A stretch of DNA of 35,095 bases, taken from the NCBI GenBank assembly GCA_934691725.1, contig CAKUTF010000030.1, forward strand, positions 1 to 35,095, read 5' to 3'. Positions 17,701 through 25,315 of this stretch are shown here, in pieces. The stretch is from an uncultured Fibrobacter sp. Lineage in GTDB: Bacteria; Fibrobacterota; Fibrobacteria; Fibrobacterales; Fibrobacteraceae. The position numbers and the translations under genes were made by a program. Below the pieces are notes generated by a model, which ran no database searches, was not told the origin of the DNA, and was given only the letters and a program-made list of their open reading frames with translations. Each line of letters begins with the position of its first letter. Within the stretch, counting starts at the first letter, position 1.

Positions 17701-20700
17701 AAAGTCCTTGGAAATGGATTCGCCTTCTGCGTGGTGCCGTTTTGCGGAAATGCTCTCCCTATACCGGAAGACGAATACGCTCCCCGCGGATTTGAAGAAA
17801 TTGCTGGATGCAGACGATGCGTCGTATTCCGGATATGCCAAGGCGTTGGAAGAGAACCTAAAACTTTCCCGCACCAATCTGGAATGGAACAAGTTCATCC
17901 AGGGCGTGAACGATAAAATACGTCAGTTGAAGCGGGACGCCTTGGCGGCCGTGGTCTGCAACGAGTCGCAGATGCCGGCGACGGCAGGGAACTATCCCGC
18001 GGTCTTTGTCGATGAAAGCGACATCTATTCTTACTACCTTCTCGACGTGAAGATGGAACCGGACATGGCGATTTCTCGCACGGTCCAGGCGGTATCGTGT
18101 ATCCAGCTTTACGTGCAGCGCGCGCTGATGGGTCTCGAAGGTGGCTACACGCTGAACGACACGCAAAGGGAACAGTGGGAATGGATGAAGAATTTCCAGG
18201 TATGGGTTGCAAACCGCAAGGTGTTCCTGTACCCCGAAAACTGGATAGACGGTGGTTTGCGAAGCGACAAGACGCCGTTCTTTAAGGATCTTGAGGATCG
18301 CCTCGCCGAAATAGGCAATGACCAGGACGCGATGACCGAGGCTCTCGGCGAATACCTGAAAAAGGTTTGCGACACGTCCGAAATCGATATTGTCGGAGCC
18401 TGCAAGCAGGATGGCGGAAGTGTTGCGGGCGTGCTCTATACTCTACATGTCGTGGGCCGTACTCGTGGCGAACCGCATGCCTATTATTATCGCACTTATG
18501 AGGCGACCGCGCTATACGGCGGAAGCTGGACCCCGTGGGAAGAGGTGCCTGTCGAAATCGACGGGTCGGCCATCCAGCCTGCGATTCTTGGCGGGCATCT
18601 GTACATTACCTGGTTGCAGGTGATTCAAGGGCAGAGACAGAAAAAGACGGGAGAGTCGGGCGGAAAGCAGGCCGCGGTTTCCGTGGAGTATTACGCCGAG
18701 CTGCGACTGAAATGGACGGCTTTCACGGGGACAAAGTGGACGGGAGTGAAAGTAGGTAAACAGGCCGTCTATGATGTGTCCGAAAACCAGCTTGATTTTA
18801 TCTTGGGTGAAAACGAAAATCTGGCCGAACGCTATTTTGTCATTGATGTCTCCGACAATTCCGATGCATTGAATCTGCAGGTCTGGCGCACCTTCCCCGA
18901 TTTTGTCGATACGCCGCACGTGGTCACCGTTCCCGTGGCGAATTCCGCGCCGATGACTGGCGATGTCGAAGGTTTAGACAATGCCCCGGCGACAACCTAT
19001 ATACTTAAAACAGAAGTCTCTCGCGAATACAGGGCGGACCAGCGGATAAACCACATCGGAAACTTCTCGCTTGCGCAAGACGGTTCCGACACGGCGTCGA
19101 ATCAGGTTGAACCAGATACCGGGAATCCGGTTGCCTTCACTTACGGTGAATTCGTAAAGAACCATTCTCCGTCGGGATGCCGCCTTGTAGGGAACCTGTT
19201 CCACAACGCGGGCGGTTCCCTGGTCTTGCAGGACGGGACAAAAATCTTCGGCAATACGCGAGGCCCGTTCAGGCTGCTGTCCGTGAACATGGGATTTGTT
19301 TGCCACGAGGACAGGCCGTTCTTCTACATGGACGCCAAAGGCGTTTTCCTTGTACGCACCGTTTCCGGCGACGGCGGCTCTGGGGCGAACAGCGTCCCGA
19401 ACTACCGCGTGGAGATGGTTTCCAATCCTCAGTCGGGCGAGTTCCGCAGGCGTTTCCTGCAGGGCGGGCCTAAATGGCTTTACAGCCGCGAGACGGAAGC
19501 TCTGCCCGTCTCGGACAGCTACTACTATTCGTATTCCTACTACAACTACTACTTCAGCGTCTATCTCGGCTATTACACGGCGGGCGACTGGCAGGCCTGG
19601 GATCTGTCGCAGACGCTGTTCGAACATGGTTACTTGCCGAGTCAATTTGTTGCTGAACCCTATCCCTCATCGACGGTCGATTTCTGCTGGGGTTCGGCGA
19701 CTTCGATCTACAACTGGGAACTGTTCTTCTTTGTCCCGATGTTGCTCGCTGACAGGATGTTTGCCGAGCAGAATTACGAAGCCGCATTGAACTGGCTCCA
19801 GCTGGTGTTCGACCCGCGGATAGACCTCACGCCCTACGAACGGACAAAGCGCTTTGTCCGGGAGCTTTCGAAAGGGGCCAGGTACTGGAAGTTCCTGCCG
19901 TTCTTTGCGAACCCGGATGCCGACCGGTCGATCCTTTCGGAACTGTCGTTTCCGACGCCTCACGACGCCTTGCCCGACAGGAAGGCCATCCAGTTGCTGA
20001 TAGACCGCTGGAAGAACGATCCGTTCAACCCGCAGATGATTGCGCGCTACCGCCCTGTCGCCTACCAGAAGTACGTGGTGATGAAGTATCTCGACGCCCT
20101 TATAGGCTGGGGAGACCGGCTGTTCTCGCAGGACACGACGGAATCGGTCAACCTGGCGGTGCAGATGTACATCCTCGCTGCGGAGATTCTCGGACCGAAG
20201 AGCGCCGAGGTTCCCGACCCGAAGAATGATACGGCGTTCACCGTGCGGGAGCTGATGGCAAAGGGCACGGGGGTGATGAACAACGCGTTCGTCACCTACG
20301 AGGACACGATGCTCACGGGCAAGAGCCGCGAAAAGGAGACTCCGCAGCGGCTGCTTCCGGGCAAAACCATGCAGCTCGCGCATACGACGGGGATGATGTT
20401 CTATTTCAACGTGCCCCGCAATGAAACATTGGCGGCGTATTGGGATGTTGTTGCGGACAGGCTCTACAAGATTCGCAACAGCCTGAACATCGAGGGAGTA
20501 AAGAGAACCCTTGCGCTGTTTGCGCCGCCTATTGACCCGGCCCTGCTTGTCAAGGCGAAGGCGAACGGGGTTTCCGTCAGCGAGGCGCTCGCCGATGCGT
20601 CGTCCGCGTTGCCGTACTACCGTTTTAAAGTGATGGTGGCGAAGGCGATAGAGATTGTTCGTGACGTGATGCAAATGGGCCGCGACCTGCTGGAGATCCT

Positions 20701-22129
20701 TGAAAAGTACGACGCCGAATCCCTGGCCGTGCTCCGGGCGTCGCACGAAAGGACGATGCTCGCGCTGCAGAAGACGGTCACGGACATGGACGTGGCGGAA
20801 CTCGAAAAGGAGCTTGAATCCGTCGAGACGGAACAGGAAAATGCAGAAGCGGAACGGGCTGAACAGGAAGAATACTATAAACCGCTCAAGCTGGAAGAAC
20901 AGTACGACAGGTTTATGGAAAAAGTCCGGAAGGTGCAGGAAACGGTGGAAAACGTCAAGAAAGCGGCCTCCGTCGCCTACAAAATTCCCGACCTGGATAT
21001 CGGCGCCATCGCGAACGGCCTGGGCGGCCCGTCGTTCAGCGCTCTCTCCGCCGGCGGGACAAAAATAGCCGAGAACCTGGTGAACGAGGCCGAGGGTTAC
21101 GCGTCCCGTTTTGTCCAACGTCAGGTCTCCGCCGCCAAGATGAAGCTGCAGGCCGAGGCGGAACGCCGGCTGCAGGACTGGACGATGCGGAAGACCGCCA
21201 ACACGAACAGGGCCAAGGCGCTCGAAAAGAAGAGGACCGTCGCCGAAATCAAGATAGATTACGCCCAAAGGCAGGTCGAGAAGGCCGAAAGAGAGATTGA
21301 ACTCAAGGACGAAATGTACGAACACCTGTCCGGGAAGTACACGAACAAGGAACTCTACGGCTGGCTGAAGAAGGAAGCGGGATTCGTCTATAAGTCCCTT
21401 TTCCAGCTGGCATTGAAAGTAGCCCGCAAGGCGGAGAAGTGCTACCACTTCGAGATAGGCGATACCGATATCGACGCCAAGTCGTCAAAGACGTTCATCA
21501 AGGGCTGCGGCGCGTACTGGGACGGCCTGCACAGCGGACTTCTTGCTGGCGAAAAGCTGCTGGCCGACTTGCACATGATGGAAGTCGCCTATCTGGAAAA
21601 CGACAGAAACGAGCTGGAGATAACGAGGCCAGTGAGCCTGTGGGAAATTAATTCCAACAGTGAGGGAATTTCTGTATTAACGTCATTGAAGAATATTGAT
21701 AGTTGGATTAAAGATAGTGCGCGAAAAAAGATTTGTTATTCGGTCTCTTTTGACATAAAGAAAAGTGTGTTTTTTGAAGATTTTACTCAACCCTATTATT
21801 TTGGCCGGATCCGAAGGGTTTGTTTGCAGATACTCTGCGACAGTGGCGACCGATTGAGTGCCGAATTAAGTATGGATAGAAATGTCCTTGATCTAGGTAA
21901 TGAAAATGGAATTGTAAATAGAATCGGAGTGCAAACTTTAGCAACAAGTACGGCGAATGTGGAATACGGAAAGTACAATTTCGATTTTAATAAGGATAAA
22001 TTTGCTCCTTTTGAAGGTGCTGGGTTGGAGTCCCATTGGAATCTGACTATTTCCGCACCGTTGAACTTCATACCGGATTCAATAAAGGATGTGATTATTC
22101 AAATCAGTTATACAGCAAGAAACGGGTAG
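14726..22129 (+). CDS. Tc toxin subunit A-like protein (VRP1 to TcB-binding domain)
   Basis: This is a homolog of TcA, the pentameric receptor-binding, pore-forming subunit of Tc toxins. Visible in order: a VRP1-like segment with LFGSIN and SPSAYLLDLLDFL...RRPDILGL (about 212-260); the region QWEWMKNFQVWVANRKVFLYPENW (about 1150-1175), typical of the ABC-toxin N-terminal/neuraminidase-like part; YNWELFFFVPMLLADRMF (about 1661); AYQKYVVMKYLDALIGWGDRLF (about 1779-1800); a coiled-coil channel arm (about 1960-2080); the glycine-rich pore tip IPDLDIGAIANGLGG (about 2087-2101); a second coiled-coil arm; and a TcB-binding domain from LYGWLKKEAG (about 2207) to the end, including PFEGAG and ISYTARNG. 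The start is uncertain because TTG 14726 lacks a Shine-Dalgarno (see 14708). No TcB or TcC gene lies in the window. Base composition changes along the gene: GC-rich from about 17.9 to 21.64 kb, then abruptly AT-rich. Confidence 0.9.
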   Translation: MKERLRAKFPQAELKLKLSEAFSADESEKPWKDLVWKLQTEPWADFDWNASDLEIFLKKSAAAHAQDDKIPEATASDDDKKKIKTLQRLFRLTNDPQAIAYLVRNGFDSASKISLSDEESFVAKHGLGMGNKELATNIHRLAKNFVASATLDVERYHGNLNESDNTILSLPRGLQNESLSPMRAGSAAQNIRSVGNNVAKSRLQNKDYANWKTLFGSINRNSGTQNQSILSPSAYLLDLLDFLKQGQAYTKFISRRPDILGLKMTKANAEISLPTIDLAIELLESLVARSSANQKAIPFCNQTPEKATAEDLRANPCPWISEASSGMDVETTAMKALGEKIYPMSLPQNFDRMRVSEIFANLSLDNASIARKLGKVKSENAREDAWNAMLLLKGYDPELLSSDWNDDSRPVWELWGLTENDNEGLFFPDKSRQIESKDRKWFQVLSYLAFVLDRAKLTYEEFAEILTSPVFADSGVTVHADSESFQLSDVSGYRILFTANADKEDFFFKLSVFVRRRMALGWKIEDVANTWNCQVDELAEIEKLKTRMGVSVQEAAVLLGKCSLTRDALKKIFPIDSLFDSYAEEAFADVSALDFAKECDKLQYSLSVAANVCLGMDSRDAVLLLQEFWKPTEERSLVLAFEEGLDILYRYGLWVAKNDLSVEDYLFLKRIGFPVGLGSRKNCHETIDELELLRNSSLSVGDLKSILEPQLVPRNESSSFAVELNANVRRSLDEFGGFDYGTAIHGLLKTLGKENAEEIFDAWKNNFEPDAGGKWNACLNEVLRFVPVPSSSWKDIFVEDESGASFYNALRDELAFERTLSLIAEKFSLMLDVVAELFIKLKDDALDDLTEWKNFATRENITSVDDWSENDVALIEILGNRIVRCSALYRFTQSLDLGFEWDWKNLIPPAERQVPNVGGSEAEVENTPYDLFKDVLCAFAASSRILGEVYNYGALENLDASDEKIRISNEAFDALLTASGIAFERDGNSLAIKSLEMDSPSAWCRFAEMLSLYRKTNTLPADLKKLLDADDASYSGYAKALEENLKLSRTNLEWNKFIQGVNDKIRQLKRDALAAVVCNESQMPATAGNYPAVFVDESDIYSYYLLDVKMEPDMAISRTVQAVSCIQLYVQRALMGLEGGYTLNDTQREQWEWMKNFQVWVANRKVFLYPENWIDGGLRSDKTPFFKDLEDRLAEIGNDQDAMTEALGEYLKKVCDTSEIDIVGACKQDGGSVAGVLYTLHVVGRTRGEPHAYYYRTYEATALYGGSWTPWEEVPVEIDGSAIQPAILGGHLYITWLQVIQGQRQKKTGESGGKQAAVSVEYYAELRLKWTAFTGTKWTGVKVGKQAVYDVSENQLDFILGENENLAERYFVIDVSDNSDALNLQVWRTFPDFVDTPHVVTVPVANSAPMTGDVEGLDNAPATTYILKTEVSREYRADQRINHIGNFSLAQDGSDTASNQVEPDTGNPVAFTYGEFVKNHSPSGCRLVGNLFHNAGGSLVLQDGTKIFGNTRGPFRLLSVNMGFVCHEDRPFFYMDAKGVFLVRTVSGDGGSGANSVPNYRVEMVSNPQSGEFRRRFLQGGPKWLYSRETEALPVSDSYYYSYSYYNYYFSVYLGYYTAGDWQAWDLSQTLFEHGYLPSQFVAEPYPSSTVDFCWGSATSIYNWELFFFVPMLLADRMFAEQNYEAALNWLQLVFDPRIDLTPYERTKRFVRELSKGARYWKFLPFFANPDADRSILSELSFPTPHDALPDRKAIQLLIDRWKNDPFNPQMIARYRPVAYQKYVVMKYLDALIGWGDRLFSQDTTESVNLAVQMYILAAEILGPKSAEVPDPKNDTAFTVRELMAKGTGVMNNAFVTYEDTMLTGKSREKETPQRLLPGKTMQLAHTTGMMFYFNVPRNETLAAYWDVVADRLYKIRNSLNIEGVKRTLALFAPPIDPALLVKAKANGVSVSEALADASSALPYYRFKVMVAKAIEIVRDVMQMGRDLLEILEKYDAESLAVLRASHERTMLALQKTVTDMDVAELEKELESVETEQENAEAERAEQEEYYKPLKLEEQYDRFMEKVRKVQETVENVKKAASVAYKIPDLDIGAIANGLGGPSFSALSAGGTKIAENLVNEAEGYASRFVQRQVSAAKMKLQAEAERRLQDWTMRKTANTNRAKALEKKRTVAEIKIDYAQRQVEKAEREIELKDEMYEHLSGKYTNKELYGWLKKEAGFVYKSLFQLALKVARKAEKCYHFEIGDTDIDAKSSKTFIKGCGAYWDGLHSGLLAGEKLLADLHMMEVAYLENDRNELEITRPVSLWEINSNSEGISVLTSLKNIDSWIKDSARKKICYSVSFDIKKSVFFEDFTQPYYFGRIRRVCLQILCDSGDRLSAELSMDRNVLDLGNENGIVNRIGVQTLATSTANVEYGKYNFDFNKDKFAPFEGAGLESHWNLTISAPLNFIPDSIKDVIIQISYTARNG
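21153..21646 (+). repeat. Duplicated TcA C-terminal segment, copy 1
   Basis: This segment aligns without gaps to 23420-23913 (constant offset 2267). The first ~35 nt are identical, the next ~110 are moderately diverged, and from about 21300 the copies are nearly identical, including a stretch of more than 100 nt around 21390-21525 with a single mismatch. Similarity drops sharply after the shared gaggccagt / tgggaa region. Confidence 0.9.
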
Positions 22130-22137
22130 GTAGCTTT

Positions 22138-23292
22138 ATGAAAAAATCTTTGACATATATTTTTTTTGTTGCTTTTCTGGTTTCATGTGGTAGTGAACAA
22201 ACTACTAAAAATCCTGTTGAACCAGAAATAGAAACAAACGTGTCATCTTCATCGACCGAGAGTTCATCGAGCGCGCAGGCTGAAGGTTCGTCATCCTCGC
22301 CGTTGGAGGGTTCATCGAGCGCGCAGGCTGAAGGTTCGTCATCCTCGCCGTTGGAGGGTTCATCGAGCGCGCAGGCTGAAAGGTCGTCATCCTCGCCGTT
22401 GGAGGGTTCATCGAGCGCGCAGGCTGAAAGGTCGTCATCCTCGCCGTTGGAGAGTTCATCGAGCGCGCAGGCTGAAAGATCGTCGTCCTCGCCGTTGGAG
22501 AGTTCATCGAGCGCGCAGGCTGAAGATTCGTCGTCCTCGCCGTTGGAGAGTTCATCGAGCGCGCAGGCTGAAAGGTCGTCATCCTCGGAAAATAGTTCTT
22601 CTAGCGATATGGGTAGTTCAAGCTCAACAACAGGATGCAAGACAAAAACGGAAGATAACTGTATATACGGAACGTTATACGATGCCCGTGATGGTAAAAC
22701 TTATAAAACGGTAAAAATTGGAAATCAAGAATGGATGGCGGAAAATTTAAATTATGCCGCAAATTCTCCTAAACCATCATCATATTATAATCTGTGTGAC
22801 ATAGACGACCCTGATTATTGCTCTAAATATGGACGCCTTTATTCATGGACTGCTGCTATAGATTCAATCGCTGTATATGAAAATTATTCGCTTGAATGTG
22901 GTGTCAATACTAAATGTAAAACATTAAAAAATCTCAAAATCCAAGGAGTATGTCCAGAGAATTGGCATCTTCCAAGTCTTGCGGAATGGGAAAAACTTCT
23001 TTCTTTCGTAGGTTCAAATTCTGCTCGTCTTTTGAAAAGTATGGAATTTGGTGTGAAAGACGACTGGAATGGAGAAGATGCCTACGGTTTTTCCGTTTTA
23101 GCAGCAGGATCGCATCTGTATTTGGGTTCTGTAATCGGGGCGGGAAGGGATGCCTATTTTTGGACGGCTACAGATTATGATGAGGATAGTGCTAAAACGG
23201 TTCAGTTTCTTTCTACGCGAGAAGATGCGCTTGTGGCTAATAAAGATAAATCTACTGTATATGCTTTGAGCGTTCGCTGCGTCAAGGATTGA
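22138..23292 (+). CDS. FISUMP-domain lipoprotein 1
   Basis: This is a predicted lipoprotein of 384 aa. ATG 22138, 8 nt after the TcA stop, gives a signal peptide with lipobox (MKKSLTYIFFVAFLVSC, Cys17); an upstream in-frame ATG at 22036 would bury it inside TcA and is rejected. Residues about 35-165 are Ser-rich and include a 16-residue tandem repeat (SSSAQAE-x-SSSSPLE-x). The C-terminal domain (about 174-384) matches the Fibrobacter succinogenes major paralogous family: DGKTYKTVKIGNQEWMAENLNY, YGRLYSWTAA, CPENWHLPSLAEWEKLLSFVG, YGFSVLAAG, ending SVRCVKD. The family's function is unknown; the W/G/C pattern resembles formylglycine-generating-enzyme/C-type-lectin folds, which suggests ligand binding. 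Its position between two TcA tails suggests a functional link to them. Confidence 0.9.
   Translation: MKKSLTYIFFVAFLVSCGSEQTTKNPVEPEIETNVSSSSTESSSSAQAEGSSSSPLEGSSSAQAEGSSSSPLEGSSSAQAERSSSSPLEGSSSAQAERSSSSPLESSSSAQAERSSSSPLESSSSAQAEDSSSSPLESSSSAQAERSSSSENSSSSDMGSSSSTTGCKTKTEDNCIYGTLYDARDGKTYKTVKIGNQEWMAENLNYAANSPKPSSYYNLCDIDDPDYCSKYGRLYSWTAAIDSIAVYENYSLECGVNTKCKTLKNLKIQGVCPENWHLPSLAEWEKLLSFVGSNSARLLKSMEFGVKDDWNGEDAYGFSVLAAGSHLYLGSVIGAGRDAYFWTATDYDEDSAKTVQFLSTREDALVANKDKSTVYALSVRCVKD
22261..22587 (+). repeat. 48-bp tandem repeat encoding the Ser-rich linker
   Basis: There are six full 48-nt units (22261, 22309, 22357, 22405, 22453, 22501) and a partial seventh from 22549. Each encodes 16 residues of the form SSSAQAE-x-SSSSPLE-x. 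The units differ at only a few bases (x is Gly, Arg, Asp or Ser), so copy number is likely to vary by slippage or recombination without shifting the frame. Confidence 0.95.
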
Positions 23293-23295
23293 TCG

Positions 23296-24441
23296 ATGAA
23301 AGGCTGGCTGATTCCAGATTGTCCTGTTTTTTCAAGTCAAGCCAAACAAAGGTTTGGCTATGACGTCATATTCCAGGACATGACAGAATCGGTAAATCTT
23401 GTCGTACAGATGTATGTCCCCGAGGCGGAACGCCGGCTGCAGGACTGGACGATGGCGAAGACCGAAAAGGCGAACCGAGCCAAGACGCTCGAAAAGAAGA
23501 GGACCGTTGCCGAGATAAGGATCGATTATGCCAAAAAGCAGGTTGAGAAAGCGGAGCGCGAAGCCGAGCTCAAGGACGAAATGTACGAGCACCTGTCCGG
23601 GAAGTACACGAACAAGGAACTCTACGGCTGGCTAAAGAAGGAAGCTGGCTCCGTCTATAAGTCCCTTTTCCAGCTGGCACTGAAAGTAGCCCGCAAGGCG
23701 GAGAAGTGCTACCACTTCGAGATAGGCGATACCGATATCGACGCCAAGTCGTCAAAGACGTTCATCAAGGGCTGCGGCGCGTACTGGGACGGCTTGCGCA
23801 GCGGACTTCTTGCAGGCGAGAAGCTGCTCGCCGACTTGCACGTGATGGAAGTCGCCTATCTGGAAAACGACAGGAACGAGCTGGAGATAACGAGGCCAGT
23901 AAATTTGTGGGAATTGGGAAATAGACAAAGTTCTAACGATTTAGGTTTCCCACAAGATCCGTTAATGATGTTACAAGACACTGGAGCGTGTGAATTTACA
24001 ATTCCTGAAAAATTATTCTCTTTAGATTTTCCGAATCAGTATTTTAGACGAATTCGGGATATTCGAGTTGAGGTTGTTGCGTCAAACTATACTGGTCATT
24101 ATTTAAATGCGCAATTATCGTTGATTGAGAATAAGCTTGATTTGAAAGATTCTAATAAAATAACTAACCGAATAGGAACCCAAACGATGGCTACAAGTAC
24201 AGCACATAAAGAAGCTGGAAAATTTGATTTCCGCTTTGGTTCCGACAAGTTTTTGCCTTTTGAAGGTGCTGGAGCAGTGGATTCCAAGTGGTCTTTGACG
24301 ATTAATGGCTATAAAATTACTGGATCTGGTGAAAATAAAACAGGCCAAATTTTGAGTCCTGGAGATATTGAAGATGTGATTGTTCATATCAGTTATACCG
24401 CCCGTATGGGGAATACTCGTTCGCAAGGAGGGACGAACTAA
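23296..24441 (+). CDS. Shortened TcA paralog: TcB-binding domain with alternative tail
   Basis: This is a 381-aa partial copy of the upstream TcA-like protein. ATG 23296 lies 3 nt after the FISUMP1 stop, with aagga at 23284-23288. After ~26 unrelated residues, nt 23374-23415 match TcA nt 20129-20170 (TESVNL-VQMY); the next match begins at TcA nt 21153. TcA nt 20171-21152 are thus missing and replaced by 4 nt, a net loss of 978 nt or exactly 326 codons in frame. The lost part includes the first coiled-coil arm and pore tip. Residues about 43-205 are almost TcA. From about 206 the tail is homologous but clearly different (YFRRIRDI, PFEGAG, ISYTARMG retained). It cannot form a pore alone. It could be a TcB-binding decoy, an assembly partner, a stored tail cassette or a decaying copy; the intact frame and good Shine-Dalgarno argue for expression. 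Confidence 0.85.
   Translation: MKGWLIPDCPVFSSQAKQRFGYDVIFQDMTESVNLVVQMYVPEAERRLQDWTMAKTEKANRAKTLEKKRTVAEIRIDYAKKQVEKAEREAELKDEMYEHLSGKYTNKELYGWLKKEAGSVYKSLFQLALKVARKAEKCYHFEIGDTDIDAKSSKTFIKGCGAYWDGLRSGLLAGEKLLADLHVMEVAYLENDRNELEITRPVNLWELGNRQSSNDLGFPQDPLMMLQDTGACEFTIPEKLFSLDFPNQYFRRIRDIRVEVVASNYTGHYLNAQLSLIENKLDLKDSNKITNRIGTQTMATSTAHKEAGKFDFRFGSDKFLPFEGAGAVDSKWSLTINGYKITGSGENKTGQILSPGDIEDVIVHISYTARMGNTRSQGGTN
23420..23913 (+). repeat. Duplicated TcA C-terminal segment, copy 2
   Basis: This is the gap-free counterpart of 21153-21646. The near-identical part spans the helical start of the TcB-binding domain. Beyond 23913 the two tails share only protein-level similarity and both become AT-rich. 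Confidence 0.9.
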
Positions 24442-25301
24442 TGTTGATCAGATTCTTTATTACTTTGATTACTACGTTTTTTTTACTGTCTTGTGGAGAT
24501 AATGATTCTAAAAATTCTCCGGTTAGTCCGGAAATAGAAGAATCCTGTTCTTCCTCCGAAATAAAGAATTCGTCCTCGTCGTTAGAGAGTTCTTCGAGCA
24601 GAGTTCCGTCGTCCTCGTCGTTAGAGAGTTCTTCGAGCGGAGTTCCGTCGTCCTCGTCGTTAGAGAGTTCTTCGAGTAGCGCCCCATCGTCTTCATCGAT
24701 AAATAGCGCATATGATGCTGAAAATAATACTTTAACGGATTTTCGAGACGGTCAAGTTTACAAAACTGTAACCATTGGTACTCAAATTTGGATGGCGGAG
24801 AACTTAAACTATCTTCCAAACGACACTGTTGGTACTATTTGGGCGGGGAACACACTGTGTGGAGGAGGGGCGTGGAAAACGAAAATTGAAGGCGATTGTG
24901 AAATATACGGAAGATTGTATGAAGAAAATTTTGCCAATGAAAGAGAATATAGACTAGCGGTTTGCCCCGATGGTTGGTCGCTTCCTACAAGAGCGCAATA
25001 TGAAGAATTGGTTTCTTTTCTCGGAGATGATGTTGTGAATAAAATGAGAATAGATAATTCTATTTATTGGGATATCGATGAAGCTACGAATCAATCAGGT
25101 TTTTCTGCACTTCCTTCTGGGCATTATAGTCAAGCTACGGGCTTTAATCCTATATACGAGCAGGGAACACCTATTGTTGCTTTCTATTTTGAGAGATACA
25201 CGAAAGTGTTGTCTAACACGCTAAGGTTTATTGACAAGGATTTTTCTTTTTTGACGTTTGGGGATAGACAATTTGCCGCAATACGTTGCATAAAAAAATA
25301 A
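24441..25301 (+). CDS. FISUMP-domain lipoprotein 2
   Basis: This is a predicted lipoprotein of 286 aa. ATG 24441 overlaps the preceding stop by one base (TAATG) and follows a very strong Shine-Dalgarno aaggagg (24425-24431), so it is translationally coupled to the shortened TcA copy. The signal peptide ends in the lipobox FFLLSC. Residues about 31-90 are a Ser-rich linker with a 13-residue repeat. The FISUMP domain runs from about 98 (FRDGQVYKTVTIGTQIWMAE) through IYGRLY, CPDGWSLPTRAQYEELVSFLG and SGFSALPSG to AAIRCIKK at the end. Linker and domain are clearly diverged from FISUMP1, in parallel with the divergence of the two TcA tails that precede them. Function is unknown; surface exposure is expected. 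Confidence 0.9.
   Translation: MLIRFFITLITTFFLLSCGDNDSKNSPVSPEIEESCSSSEIKNSSSSLESSSSRVPSSSSLESSSSGVPSSSSLESSSSSAPSSSSINSAYDAENNTLTDFRDGQVYKTVTIGTQIWMAENLNYLPNDTVGTIWAGNTLCGGGAWKTKIEGDCEIYGRLYEENFANEREYRLAVCPDGWSLPTRAQYEELVSFLGDDVVNKMRIDNSIYWDIDEATNQSGFSALPSGHYSQATGFNPIYEQGTPIVAFYFERYTKVLSNTLRFIDKDFSFLTFGDRQFAAIRCIKK
24570..24686 (+). repeat. 39-bp tandem repeat in linker of FISUMP lipoprotein 2
   Basis: Three 39-nt units (24570, 24609, 24648) encode SSSLESSSS-x-x-PS. The unit differs in length and sequence from the 48-bp repeat in FISUMP1, so the two linkers expanded independently. Confidence 0.9.
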
Positions 25302-25315
25302 AAAGGAACCGCCCT

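Noticed and set aside
19667..21448. Long open frame (593 codons) on the minus strand
   Set aside because: It lies fully antisense to the GC-rich, clearly homologous part of TcA. Such mirror frames are common in high-GC coding sequence, and the translation has no recognisable domain.
22261..22587. Regular direct repeats that might suggest a CRISPR array
   Set aside because: The 48-bp units abut with no unique spacers and are in frame, encoding a Ser-rich protein linker. No cas gene is present.
22104..22640. Minus-strand open frame opposite the Ser repeat
   Set aside because: It is only the mirror of the repeat array, and the real lipoprotein frame with lipobox is on the plus strand.
22138..25301. 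Diversity-generating retroelement using lectin-like FISUMP domains as targets
   Set aside because: No reverse transcriptase gene and no template/variable repeat pair were found in the window, and the two C-termini differ throughout rather than at adenine-derived sites.
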